The notes under the pieces were generated by a model that saw nothing but the letters and a program-made list of their open reading frames with translations, did no database searches and was not told the DNA's origin. Made by a program: the position numbers and the translations under genes. From assembly GCF_002093665.1 (NCBI RefSeq), contig NZ_MRWE01000016.1:47598-111597 (forward strand): a stretch of 64,000 nucleotides of DNA, read 5' to 3'. Shown piece after piece: positions 1 to 10,365 of the stretch. This stretch comes from Rouxiella badensis (GTDB lineage: Bacteria > Pseudomonadota > Gammaproteobacteria > Enterobacterales > Enterobacteriaceae). Within the stretch, counting starts at the first letter, position 1. Each line of letters opens with the position of its first letter.

Positions 1-37
1 TTTTGCATCCTGTTTGCATAACTTATTGAACAGTAAG

Positions 38-56
38 GCTAATAATAATCATTACT
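38..56. promoter_or_regulatory. Fur-box-like operator, probably of the feo operon
   Basis: The 19 bases match the classical Fur consensus (GATAATGATAATCATTATC) at about 15 of 19 positions, including the central AATCATTA. In E. coli the ferrous iron operon feoABC lies directly beyond tex on the same strand. Here that would place feoA to the left of the window, transcribed leftward, with this site in its promoter. The assignment to feo is inference because feoA itself is not visible. Confidence 0.6.
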
Positions 57-189
57 GATTTGCGGAAGGGGTGAGGCAGTCCGGCAGCGAAGAATAGTTT
101 CGGTGCGTGAGTATGCTAATCCTCAGGGGAAGGGCGTTTATTGATGTAGCTCAGGTTAAAAGGGGTAAGAAGGGGAAATTAAGGCAAAA

Positions 190-228
190 TAAGGGAAAAA
201 TAAGGGAGCAGGCGTATCGCTGCCCCCT
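190..228 (-). terminator. Rho-independent terminator of tex
   Basis: Read on the minus strand just after the tex stop, an 8-bp stem (GGGGGCAG with CTGCTCCC, one G-U pair) closes an 8-base loop. It is followed by a T-rich run (TTATTTTT). It separates tex from the promoter region at the left edge. Confidence 0.75.
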
Positions 229-235
229 ATTCTGT

Positions 236-2575
236 TTAGCGTTTTTTACCGAAGGCGGCAGCCAGAGCGTCAGCCATCGCATTGTTGCCCGCGCTGGCGT
301 TGCCACGACCGGCCGGTGCCGCGTTCCCGCGTTTCGGTGCTTCACGTCCTTTGGCCGTGGCCGGTGCAGGCGAGCCACTGCTGCGGCGCGCTGGGCCTTC
401 ACCCGGCTGTTCGTCGAGACGCATCGTCAGCGCAATACGCTTACGCTGCAGGTCAACTTCCATGACTTTAACCTTCACGATATCGCCGGTTTTCACCACC
501 GTATGCGGATCTTCTACGAACTTGTTCGCCAGAGAAGAGATATGCACCAAACCGTCTTGATGTACGCCAATATCAACAAAAGCACCGAAGTTAGTGACGT
601 TGGTCACTGTGCCTTCGAGCACCATGCCCAGCGTCAGATCGTTCATGGTCTCGACGCCTTCGGCGAAGGTCGCGGTTTTGAACTCAGGACGCGGATCGTG
701 ACCCGGTTTTTCGAGCTCTTTGATGATGTCGGTGACGGTCGGCACACCGAAGGTGTCGTCGGTAAACTCGCTGACCTTCAGCCCACGCAGTACGTTTGAG
801 TCACCCATCAGCTCTTTCAGCGCCAGCTGAGTCGCCGCCAAAATTCGCTCAACTACCGGATAGGTTTCCGGGTGAACGGTCGAGGCGTCGAGCGGGTTAT
901 CTCCGTGGTTAATACGCAGGAAGCCCGCGCACTGTTCAAAGGCTTTAGGCCCGAGACGGCTGACTTTTAGCAGCTGTTCACGGTTGCGGAACTGGCCGTT
1001 CTCGTCGCGCCAGTTCACGATATTCTGCGCCATCATGCGGGTCAGTCCCGCAACGCGCGTCAACAGAGGAACCGAAGCGGTATTGAGGTCCACGCCGACG
1101 GCGTTTACGCAGTCTTCCACTACGGCATCAAGTTTTTTGGCCAGCAGACTTTGGCTGACATCGTGCTGATACTGGCCCACGCCGATAGATTTTGGGTCGA
1201 TTTTCACCAGTTCGGCGAGTGGGTCCTGCAGGCGGCGGGCGATAGACACGGCGCCGCGAATAGAGACGTCGAGATCCGGGAACTCGAGCGCCGCCAGTTC
1301 AGAGGCCGAGTAGACCGAGGCTCCGGCTTCGCTAACGATAACTTTCTGTGCTTTAACTTCAGGGAACTGCTTTTGCAGCTCGATGAAGAAGCGTTCGGTC
1401 TCGCGTGAGGCAGTGCCGTTACCGATAGCCACCAGCTCGACGTTGTGTTTAATGCACAGCGCAGCGACCTGTTGGGCTGCTTTCGCTGCCTGACCGGTGT
1501 GGGGATAGACGGTGTCGGTGCCGACCAGTTTACCGGTGTTATCCACCACGGCGACCTTAACGCCGGTACGCAGACCCGGATCGAGACCCATGGTGGCGCG
1601 CATCCCCGCTGGAGCGGCCATCAGCAGGTCGTGCATGTTGCGGGCGAATACGTTGATAGCCTCGTCTTCGGCACGTTCGCGCACGGTGCTCATCAGCTCG
1701 GTTTCAAGGTGCATCAACACTTTGATACGCCAGGTCCAGTTGACAACCGCGCGACGCCAGACGTCAGCCGGAGCATTGTTGAGCTTCAGGCCCAAGTGGT
1801 CGATGATGATTTGCTCGGCATAGCTCTCGCGCGGCGGTTCATCAGACTGAGGATCGGCATTCAGGCCCAGCTGTAAGACGCCTTCATTGCGGCCGCGGAA
1901 CATCGCCAGCGCACGGTGTGAAGGCACCTGAGAAATCGGTTCATGATGATCGAAATAGTCGCGGAATTTCGCGCCTTCCTGCTCTTTGCCCTCGACCATA
2001 CGCGAGGTCAGATGGGCATTTTTCCACAGATAGTCACGTACTTTCGCCAGCAGAGAGGCGTCTTCGGCGAAGCGTTCCATCAGAACGTAGCGGGCACCGT
2101 CAAGGGCGGCCTTCACGTCGCTTACGCCTTTATCGGCATCGACGAAGGCGACGGCGGCCTGCTCTGGCTCTTGTTGTGCGTCCTGCCACAGCAAGTCGGC
2201 CAACGGTTCGAGACCGGCTTCGATAGCAATCTGGCCACGCGTGCGGCGCTTTGGTTTAAACGGAAGATAGAGGTCTTCAAGCTCGGTTTTGCTCAGCGTG
2301 CCATTAATGGCCTTCGCCAGGTCATCGCTCAGCTTGCCCTGTTCTTCGATAGACTTGAGGATAGTCTGCCGACGGTCTTCCAGTTCGCGCAAATAACCCA
2401 GGCGGGTGTCCAACTGACGCAGTTGGGTATCATCCAACCCGCCGGTGACTTCCTTACGATACCGCGCAATAAATGGCACGGTATTACCTTCATCCAGTAA
2501 GCGGACGACAGAAGCAACCTGCTCCGGACGTACCTGCAATTCTGTCGCGATAATGCGGCTCAGTTGATCATTCAT
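236..2575 (-). CDS. tex: Tex transcription accessory protein (YhgF), S1 RNA-binding
   Basis: A 779-residue cytoplasmic nucleic-acid-binding protein of the Tex family, implicated in transcription and RNA metabolism. An N-terminal helical region is followed by a YqgF/RNase H-like fold starting near residue 330 ([17 protein letters not shown]). Helix-hairpin-helix segments lie around 500-570, and an S1 domain lies around 650-720 ([20 protein letters not shown]). The last ~60 residues are Pro/Ala/Gly/Arg-rich and probably disordered. Length is normal for the family. It lies 125 bp downstream of greB on the same strand, as in E. coli (greB-tex-feo), and ends in its own terminator. Confidence 0.97.
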   Translation of the reverse strand: MNDQLSRIIATELQVRPEQVASVVRLLDEGNTVPFIARYRKEVTGGLDDTQLRQLDTRLGYLRELEDRRQTILKSIEEQGKLSDDLAKAINGTLSKTELEDLYLPFKPKRRTRGQIAIEAGLEPLADLLWQDAQQEPEQAAVAFVDADKGVSDVKAALDGARYVLMERFAEDASLLAKVRDYLWKNAHLTSRMVEGKEQEGAKFRDYFDHHEPISQVPSHRALAMFRGRNEGVLQLGLNADPQSDEPPRESYAEQIIIDHLGLKLNNAPADVWRRAVVNWTWRIKVLMHLETELMSTVRERAEDEAINVFARNMHDLLMAAPAGMRATMGLDPGLRTGVKVAVVDNTGKLVGTDTVYPHTGQAAKAAQQVAALCIKHNVELVAIGNGTASRETERFFIELQKQFPEVKAQKVIVSEAGASVYSASELAALEFPDLDVSIRGAVSIARRLQDPLAELVKIDPKSIGVGQYQHDVSQSLLAKKLDAVVEDCVNAVGVDLNTASVPLLTRVAGLTRMMAQNIVNWRDENGQFRNREQLLKVSRLGPKAFEQCAGFLRINHGDNPLDASTVHPETYPVVERILAATQLALKELMGDSNVLRGLKVSEFTDDTFGVPTVTDIIKELEKPGHDPRPEFKTATFAEGVETMNDLTLGMVLEGTVTNVTNFGAFVDIGVHQDGLVHISSLANKFVEDPHTVVKTGDIVKVKVMEVDLQRKRIALTMRLDEQPGEGPARRSSGSPAPATAKGREAPKRGNAAPAGRGNASAGNNAMADALAAAFGKKR

Positions 2576-2646
2576 AAGTTTTTTATCTTACTTTGGGTAT
2601 AAGTAGATGACGTGAAAACAGGGGGACAGTTATACGTTTTGAACGC

Positions 2647-2680
2647 CCAAAATGCCAGCCATCCACGCGTGGTGACCGGC
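2647..2680 (-). terminator. Probable greB terminator hairpin
   Basis: In the greB-tex gap the minus strand holds a long stem. GCCGG pairs with CTGGC, with an inner CCACG/CGTGG, allowing G-U pairs and one bulge. A short ATTTTG run follows. The T-tract is weak, so partial read-through into tex is possible. Confidence 0.4.
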
Positions 2681-2700
2681 GTTTTGAGAAACTTGGAAGG

Positions 2701-3180
2701 TCATTCGCCTTGAGTATAGTCAATCTCGTTGACGTACCAGACGGCATCGCCGACCGGCGTGGTGACGACGGTGCTGTCTCCGACCTCTTTTTTCAGCAGG
2801 GCACGGGCCATCGGTGAATCGATGGATATATAGTCTTTGCGGCCAAAGATTTCATCATAGCCGACGATACGAAAACGCATCGTCTGGCCGTCGTCATTTT
2901 CAATCTCGACCCAGGCACCGAAGAACACTTTGCCGTCCTGCTGTGGCGAGTAATCGACAATGCGCAGCTGTTCCATGCATTTGGTGAGATACCTCACCCG
3001 GCGGTCGATTTCGCGTAAGCGTTTCTTATTATACTGATAATCGGCATTTTCACTTCTGTCGCCAAGGCTGGCTGCCCAGGTCACTTTTTTGGTGACTTCG
3101 GGACGCTCTTCCCGCCAGAGAAAGTCGAGTTCCTGCTTGAGTTTCTGGTAGCCTTCGCGAGTTATCAGCTTGGTTTTCAT
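2701..3180 (-). CDS. greB: Transcript cleavage factor GreB
   Basis: A 159-residue GreA/GreB family factor that enters the RNA polymerase secondary channel and stimulates cleavage of backtracked transcripts. It starts with the typical N-terminal coiled coil (about residues 1-75, MKTKLITREGYQKLKQELDF, with the acidic tip near RSENADYQY). The C-terminal FKBP-like domain contains RIVGYDE and SPMARALLKKEVGD. The basic FWREERPEVTKKV-like stretch favours GreB over GreA. It is divergent from ompR across a 363-bp gap and upstream of tex, the conserved enterobacterial arrangement. Confidence 0.95.
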   Translation of the reverse strand: MKTKLITREGYQKLKQELDFLWREERPEVTKKVTWAASLGDRSENADYQYNKKRLREIDRRVRYLTKCMEQLRIVDYSPQQDGKVFFGAWVEIENDDGQTMRFRIVGYDEIFGRKDYISIDSPMARALLKKEVGDSTVVTTPVGDAVWYVNEIDYTQGE

Positions 3181-3543
3181 CGGCTTCTTCGTTTTTATCT
3201 GAGGAGGTGGAAACAGTGTTCACCGGAATTTATCCGGCTTTTGTCTATCAGGGCAGAATAACTCAGCGAAACGCATCAGGGAAACCCTCTATTGCCGAGA
3301 TTTTTGCCTGCAAAAGGAGAGTGCGCCCAAAAGTGTAAAAAGCATAAAGATATGAACAGACCCCTTAGCGGCGTAGTTTTTGCTGCAAGAAGGCGTGAAA
3401 TCCCTAAAATTTATTGATAAATTGGGCAAACCATAAGCATTGTTACAATTTCGACTAGAATATATACCATTAAAAGCTGTTGGTTATAGCCAGCTTTTTT
3501 AACAATACCGGCTTCAGGTATTAGCGCCTTTGGGAGTAAGAAA
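3181..3543. promoter_or_regulatory. Divergent greB / ompR intergenic region
   Basis: These 363 bases contain no convincing ORF. The ompR-proximal part (about 3435-3485) is AT-rich with TTGTTA and TATATA-like elements that could form the ompB promoter. A purine-rich SD-like TTGGGAG lies just before the ompR ATG. No OmpR, CRP or IHF site could be assigned with confidence by eye. Confidence 0.45.
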
Positions 3544-5615
<2,072 letters not shown>

Positions 5616-5624
5616 AAGCAAAGG

Positions 5625-5660
5625 CCTCGGAGGTCGGCTTCATAGGACTCCGAGGAACTT
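5625..5660. terminator. Terminator of ompR-envZ
   Basis: A perfect 8-bp stem (CCTCGGAG / CTCCGAGG) with a 15-base loop is followed by AACTTTT. It lies 10 bases after the envZ stop, between envZ and the convergent toxin gene. Confidence 0.7.
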
Positions 5661-5721
5661 TTCCGCTCCGCTTCGACAGCTTCAATGGGCATTTGATCGC
5701 CCGCACCTAGCCCGTAAGGGA

Positions 5722-6201
5722 TTAAGATTTGCGACTCATGATAAAGTATTCGGCTGCTTCTTCGCGCCAGCGCGGGCTTCCCTGGTTTTCCCATGGGTTG
5801 AGCAGCGCAATGCCGGTCTGCGAGAAGCGCGCAACCTCGGAGGTTGCCAGTCGCGCCTGATGGTGTCGGCAAATCGCCGCGGTCTGTAATTCGTTGTAAT
5901 TCAATGGGGTAGGGTACGCCTGATTCTCAGCGTAAAGCTGGGCGTAAATCAACGCGCTCGGCGCATCGAAGGCCAGCAGTCTGCCGGCAAAGTCTTGATT
6001 AAGCATCTCGAGGAGCAACGTCGAAACCTGCGCTTTCTGGCGGTTGTCTGCCAGGCATTCCGCGCTGGCAAACAGTTCCGCGACGGAGATAGCGGTCAGG
6101 AACAGCTGCTGCGCGTCCTGCGCGTTCAGCCACTCCAGCAAATATTTGTGCGGTTTTGGCCGCATTATTTCCGCTATCACCGGCGTATCAAGCACAATCA
6201 T
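5722..6201 (-). CDS. PIN-domain toxin, VapC/FitB-like
   Basis: A 159-residue PIN-domain protein, predicted ribonuclease toxin of a type II toxin-antitoxin pair. It opens MIVLDTPVIAEIMRP with the first catalytic Asp5, and Glu42 lies in AISVAELF; the family end motif LLNPW is present. The later acidic positions deviate: where FitB/VapC proteins have D-x-x-I-A-A there is NELQTAA (Glu104). Where they have T-R-N-x-x-D-F there is TSEVARF, losing the usual Asp/Asn pair. About 23 extra residues follow NPW. Its ATG overlaps the end of the antitoxin gene by 4 bases. Function is inferred from fold and pairing, and the altered pocket leaves activity uncertain. Confidence 0.85.
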   Translation of the reverse strand: MIVLDTPVIAEIMRPKPHKYLLEWLNAQDAQQLFLTAISVAELFASAECLADNRQKAQVSTLLLEMLNQDFAGRLLAFDAPSALIYAQLYAENQAYPTPLNYNELQTAAICRHHQARLATSEVARFSQTGIALLNPWENQGSPRWREEAAEYFIMSRKS

Positions 6202-6443
6202 TCGTCATTGTCTCTTTGACGAGATGCTTCACTTCTTTGTGGTAAAGCCAACTCAACGCCACCGCTCTGCGAGAAACGCTGTTGCAGTCTGCTGCCTAAA
6301 CCATAGCTCGGCTGGCTGCCTTGCAGCGCCTGGCGGAGAATGATCCGGGCCTCCTCTTCCATGGAGTGCCCGTTTTTTGCAGCCGAGAGTCGCAGCAAAT
6401 CTTTGACTTCGTCATCAAGGTTGCGAATCGTCAGCGTCGCCAT
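6198..6443 (-). CDS. Ribbon-helix-helix antitoxin, FitA/VapB-like
   Basis: An 81-residue antitoxin. The N-terminal half ([20 protein letters not shown], then HSMEEEARIILRQAL) is a typical FitA-type ribbon-helix-helix DNA-binding domain. The C-terminal half is polar and would wrap the toxin. It precedes and overlaps the PIN toxin gene by 4 bases. Its ATG overlaps the pckA stop as TAATG, so it is read directly out of pckA with no room for a promoter or terminator between them. It interrupts the usual envZ/pckA junction of enterobacteria, so it is likely an acquired module. Confidence 0.87.
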   Translation of the reverse strand: MATLTIRNLDDEVKDLLRLSAAKNGHSMEEEARIILRQALQGSQPSYGLGSRLQQRFSQSGGVELALPQRSEASRQRDNDE

Positions 6444-8062
6444 TACAGCTTAGGTCCCGCGCTTACCAGAGCGGCACCGGCCGGGGTGTCAGTGTATTTG
6501 CTGAAGTTTTCAACAAACAGCGTGGCCAGATCTTCAGCTTTGCTCTGCCACTGCTCTGCGCTTGAATAGCTGTCGCGTGGGTCAAGGATCTGCGTGTCAA
6601 CGCCCGGCAACGACTGTGGAACCGCCAGGTCGAAAATTGGCAGCTGAGTCGTTGGCTGATTGTCGATTTCACCGCTGAGGATGGAGTCGATAATCGCACG
6701 GGTATTTTTCAACGAGATGCGCTTACCGGTCCCGTTCCAGCCGGTGTTGACCAGATAAGCCTTCGCGCCAGACGCCTTCATGCGTTTTTCGAGCACTTCT
6801 GCATACTGCGTAGGGTGCAGCGTCAGGAAGGCCGCGCCGAAGCAGGCTGAGAAGGTTGGCGTCGGTTCGGTTACGCCGCGCTCGGTACCGGCCAGTTTGG
6901 CGGTGAAGCCAGACAGGAAGTAGTATTCGGTCTGCTTGTCGGTCAGGCAGGAAACCGGTGGCAGCACGCCGTAGGCGTCGGCGGTCAGGAAGATGACCTT
7001 GGTCGCATGACCTGCTTTAGAAATAGGCTTGACGATATTATCGATGTGATAAATCGGGTAGGTCACGCGGGTATTTTCGGTTTTAGCACCGTCGTTGAAA
7101 TCAATGATGCCCTGCTCATTGACGGCAACATTTTCCAACAGCGCATCGCGCTTGATGGCGGCAAAAATGTCTGGCTCGGCTTCGTGGCTCAGATTAATGG
7201 TTTTTGCGTAGCAGCCGCCTTCAAAGTTGAACACGCCTTCGTCATCCCAGCCGTGCTCGTCGTCGCCGATAAGCTTGCGTTTAGGATCGGTAGACAGGGT
7301 GGTTTTACCGGTCCCTGACAGGCCAAAGAACACCGCCACGTCGCCTTTCTCGCCAACGTTTGCGGAGCAGTGCATAGAGGCGATGTTGTTGAGTGGCAGC
7401 AGGTAGTTCATCACGGCGAACATGCCTTTCTTCATTTCGCCGCCGTACCAGGTGCCGCCAATTAGCTGAACGCCTTCAGTCAGGTTGAACGCGATGAAGT
7501 TCTCGGAGTTCAGACCCTGCTCTTTCCAGTGTGGATTGCTGCACTTGGCGCCGTTCAGCACCACGAAGTCTGGCTTAAAACCGACCAACTCTTCATCGGT
7601 AGGACGGATGAACATATTTTTGACAAAGTGTGCCTGCCAGGCTACTTCAGTGACGAAGCGAACTTTCAGACGGGAATTCTCGTTGGTGCCGCAAAAAGCA
7701 TCGACAACAAACAGGCGTTTTCCAGAAAGCTGACGGCCAACTAACTGCTTCAGCTCCTGCCAGGTCTCCTGACTCAACGGCTTGTTGTCATTCTTTCCTT
7801 TGCCCTGATCTGCCCACCAAACGGTGTCGCGGGTCGTGTCGTCACGGACGATGTATTTGTCCTTTGGCGAACGGCCGGTGAAGATACCCGTATCAACGTT
7901 AATAGCGCCGAGCTCGGTCAATTGACCGCGTTCAAATCCTTCCAGACCAGGAGCCAACTCCTCCTGATAAAGCACTTCGTAACTCGGATTATAAATGATT
8001 TCATTAGCTTGAGTGATCCCGTACTGGGCCAGCTCATCAGCTGAAAAAGGTGTACTAGACAT
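6443..8062 (-). CDS. pckA: Phosphoenolpyruvate carboxykinase (ATP)
   Basis: A 539-residue gluconeogenic enzyme converting oxaloacetate and ATP to PEP, ADP and CO2 in the cytoplasm. Seen are the kinase-1a P-loop [11 protein letters not shown], the metal-binding [20 protein letters not shown] region, the PEPCK signature around [20 protein letters not shown], and C-terminal adenine-binding [20 protein letters not shown]. Length is normal (E. coli 540). The start has a strong SD (AAGGAGCAGGGAT). The 3' end is unusual: the TAA overlaps the ATG of the antitoxin gene. Confidence 0.98.
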   Translation of the reverse strand: MSSTPFSADELAQYGITQANEIIYNPSYEVLYQEELAPGLEGFERGQLTELGAINVDTGIFTGRSPKDKYIVRDDTTRDTVWWADQGKGKNDNKPLSQETWQELKQLVGRQLSGKRLFVVDAFCGTNENSRLKVRFVTEVAWQAHFVKNMFIRPTDEELVGFKPDFVVLNGAKCSNPHWKEQGLNSENFIAFNLTEGVQLIGGTWYGGEMKKGMFAVMNYLLPLNNIASMHCSANVGEKGDVAVFFGLSGTGKTTLSTDPKRKLIGDDEHGWDDEGVFNFEGGCYAKTINLSHEAEPDIFAAIKRDALLENVAVNEQGIIDFNDGAKTENTRVTYPIYHIDNIVKPISKAGHATKVIFLTADAYGVLPPVSCLTDKQTEYYFLSGFTAKLAGTERGVTEPTPTFSACFGAAFLTLHPTQYAEVLEKRMKASGAKAYLVNTGWNGTGKRISLKNTRAIIDSILSGEIDNQPTTQLPIFDLAVPQSLPGVDTQILDPRDSYSSAEQWQSKAEDLATLFVENFSKYTDTPAGAALVSAGPKL

Positions 8063-8204
8063 ATCCCTGCTCCTTTATATACATCGTCTGTCTGCGCGAT
8101 ATTGTAGGGAGAACAATAGTCCTTTTACACGGGAGTCACCAAATAATTGAAGCTATTGGAACATTTTTGGTAGATTTGAGATGTAGAGCACGGAGTAATG
8201 TAAC
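8063..8204 (-). promoter_or_regulatory. pckA promoter region
   Basis: The gap upstream of pckA contains, on the minus strand, a TACAAT hexamer at 8101-8106, about 40 bases before the start codon. It is a plausible -10, but no good -35 is visible 17 bases further up, which would suit an activator-dependent promoter. In E. coli pckA needs cAMP-CRP; no clear CRP site was recognised here. Confidence 0.35.
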
Positions 8205-8228
8205 AGGAGCAGCTATTAAACTGCTCCT
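8205..8228 (-). terminator. Hairpin downstream of hslO
   Basis: A perfect 8-bp inverted repeat (AGGAGCAG / CTGCTCCT) with an 8-base loop lies 27 bases past the hslO stop. There is no clear T-run on the minus strand, so it is a weak or Rho-assisted terminator candidate. Confidence 0.45.
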
Positions 8229-8254
8229 CAGGTGGAATTTTATGCGGGATTTAC

Positions 8255-9133
8255 TCAGTGAATGCTGTCATTGCTGCTGTTTGCGCCCGAGCGAATCGAT
8301 ACCATGTCCATCGCGTCAAACACGTAATGACTGCCGCAATAGTCGCAGTGCATATCAATTTTTTCATCTTCTTCAAGCATTTCCAGAACTTCTTCATCCG
8401 GCAGCGTCAGCAACGCGTCAGCACAACGCTGACGAGAGCAGGTGCACTTGAAGCAAACGTCCTGTGGTTCGTACAGCGTCACCTCTTCCTGGTGATACAA
8501 ACGATACAGTACTTCGTTGGCTGGCAAGGTGAAAAGCTCTTCCGCCTTGATGGTGGTTGTCAGCTGAGACAGGTGGCTGAACTCTTCAGCATCGGTTTCC
8601 TGCGCAGGCAGAACCTGAAGCAGCATACCGCCCGCCGCTGGCTGGCCTTCCGACTCGCCGGTGCGGATAAAGATGCGCGTAGGCAGCTGCTCTGAGCGCA
8701 GGAAGTAATCTTCCAGACATTCTGCCAGGGTTTCCCCTTCGAGGCCCACCACGCCCTGATAGCGCTCGCCTTCGGTTGGGGAAATGGTAATAACCATATA
8801 CCCATTACCGACCATCTGTTTCAGGGTGCTGCCTTCGGCGATGTCACCCTGCAGACGCGCTACGCCACGCATTTCTTGCAGATTGTTGCCGTTGATAACC
8901 GCCAGCTTCAGAGGACCATCGCCCTGAACCTGCACGGTGATGTCACCGTCGAACTTCAGCGTGGCGGTCAGCAGACTGGTCGCAACCAGCAGCTCGCCCA
9001 GCAGCGTGCGAACTTCAGCAGGATAATCATGGCCATCTACGATTTGCTGAAAGGTTTCGCTCAGGGATACCAACTCGCCGCGCACGGCGTGATGATTGAA
9101 TAAGTAACGGTGTAATTGATCTTTATTAGACAT
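8255..9133 (-). CDS. hslO: Redox-regulated chaperone Hsp33
   Basis: A 292-residue cytoplasmic holdase activated by oxidative unfolding. The N-terminal chaperone domain begins [20 protein letters not shown]. The C-terminal zinc switch has the family cysteine pairs C-x-C (CFKCTC) and C-x-x-C (CDYCG). One further cysteine follows in SRQRC. Length matches E. coli Hsp33 (292). It is the last gene of yrfG-hslR-hslO with a 55-base gap to hslR. Confidence 0.97.
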   Translation of the reverse strand: MSNKDQLHRYLFNHHAVRGELVSLSETFQQIVDGHDYPAEVRTLLGELLVATSLLTATLKFDGDITVQVQGDGPLKLAVINGNNLQEMRGVARLQGDIAEGSTLKQMVGNGYMVITISPTEGERYQGVVGLEGETLAECLEDYFLRSEQLPTRIFIRTGESEGQPAAGGMLLQVLPAQETDAEEFSHLSQLTTTIKAEELFTLPANEVLYRLYHQEEVTLYEPQDVCFKCTCSRQRCADALLTLPDEEVLEMLEEDEKIDMHCDYCGSHYVFDAMDMVSIRSGANSSNDSIH

Positions 9134-9188
9134 AGTTTACGTTCTCTTTTTGGCGATCGTGCCCTTGCAGCGGTTAACGCAGAGGACG

Positions 9189-9602
9189 TTATTCTTGATC
9201 GCTATATTTAAATTTAATCAGGCTGCGGCGTTCTTTCTTGTCCGGACGCCTGTCGGGATGCGGCATCGTCAGAGCATTCATCTTGCGGGCCTGAGAGATT
9301 TTCTCCCGATTGGCCACGCTGGCTTCCGTTTCCTGATAAAGCGTTTGAGCCTGTTCTGCACTGCGTCGCTGGTCGGTGACGTCTAGCACCACCACGACTT
9401 TTTCGTCATTGCCCTGACGCAGTTTTATCTCAGCGTTAAGCTCGACCAGTTTACTGGGCTTACCGCGCTGGCCGTTGTAATGAACCTTGCCGCCTTCAAT
9501 CATCTCTCGGGCGAGGGCGCGGGTTTTATAGAAACGCGCGGCCCACAGCCATTTGTCGAGACGAACGGCGTTATCATCCTGTTGCTGTGCTTTTGCCTTC
9601 AT
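9189..9602 (-). CDS. hslR: Ribosome-associated heat shock protein Hsp15
   Basis: A 137-residue S4-domain RNA-binding protein that rescues stalled 50S subunits carrying peptidyl-tRNA. The S4 fold runs from about residue 15 (RLDKWLWAARFYKTRALAREM to GGKVHYNGQR). The C-terminal tail is basic (PHPDRRPDKKERR). The ATG at 9602 is preferred over one 27 bases upstream because it has a perfect SD (GGAGGAAT) and matches the E. coli N-terminus. Confidence 0.96.
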   Translation of the reverse strand: MKAKAQQQDDNAVRLDKWLWAARFYKTRALAREMIEGGKVHYNGQRGKPSKLVELNAEIKLRQGNDEKVVVVLDVTDQRRSAEQAQTLYQETEASVANREKISQARKMNALTMPHPDRRPDKKERRSLIKFKYSDQE

Positions 9603-9650
9603 GATTCCTCCCGTTTCGGGCAGGGGCATAATCTGCTGAGGCCGCGCCGG

Positions 9651-10316
9651 TTAACCCAAAGGTAACAGACTGCGGTAATCACTGATTGAAGGATGACCCT
9701 GAAATGACTTTGTCGCCATCGTAGAGTCGGGATTTTCTATACCAAGACAGTAGCGGATCCCGTAGGCCTTCGCTGCATCAAGAATAGGTTCGCCGTCGTC
9801 TACAAAAAGCGTCCTCGCCGGATCAAAACCGGTTTGCTGCTGGACGGCAGCCCAAAGGCGCTGATCTTCTTTCGGATAACCAAATGTGTGGGTGGAAAGC
9901 AATAAATCAAGGTGCTGGTCTAAACCCGTGTGCTCAATCTTCACCGCCAGACTGTGCGGATGCGCATTGGTTAGCAGGATGGTGCGTCGCCCGCTTTGGC
10001 GTAACTGTGTTAAAAAAGGCGTAGTATCTTCGCGCAGTTTCGCGTTACTGCCAATATCCGTGGTCATCTGGTAGATGTCCAGGTCGAGCTTTTTACTCCA
10101 ATAGTCGAAGCAGTACCAGTTCATAGTGTGCTGTACTGCAAGATATTCCTCGTGGATGTGCTGCCTGGCCTGCTGCAGCGATATCTGGCGTTTCTCGCTC
10201 AGCGCCATGGGAACCTGCTGAAGCCAAAAATGGCTGTCGAAGGCTAAATCCAAAAGGGTGCCGTCCATATCCAGCAGTACGGTATCAATGTTATTCCAGT
10301 CCAGGTCCAGCATCAT
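9651..10316 (-). CDS. yrfG: GMP/IMP nucleotidase YrfG (HAD family)
   Basis: A 221-residue haloacid-dehalogenase-fold phosphatase predicted to dephosphorylate purine nucleotides. Motif I is LLDMDGTLLD (about 14-23), motif II ILLTNAHPHS, motif III the GYPKEDQRLW lysine, and motif IV TLFVDDGEPILDAA. It sits 48 bases upstream of hslR on the same strand, the standard yrfG-hslR-hslO order. There are two adjacent ATG codons; either could start. Confidence 0.93.
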   Translation of the reverse strand: MMLDLDWNNIDTVLLDMDGTLLDLAFDSHFWLQQVPMALSEKRQISLQQARQHIHEEYLAVQHTMNWYCFDYWSKKLDLDIYQMTTDIGSNAKLREDTTPFLTQLRQSGRRTILLTNAHPHSLAVKIEHTGLDQHLDLLLSTHTFGYPKEDQRLWAAVQQQTGFDPARTLFVDDGEPILDAAKAYGIRYCLGIENPDSTMATKSFQGHPSISDYRSLLPLG

Positions 10317-10365
10317 CTCTCTGTACTCTTCAATCTTTGATGAGGTCAGTCGCGCGGTGCAACGG

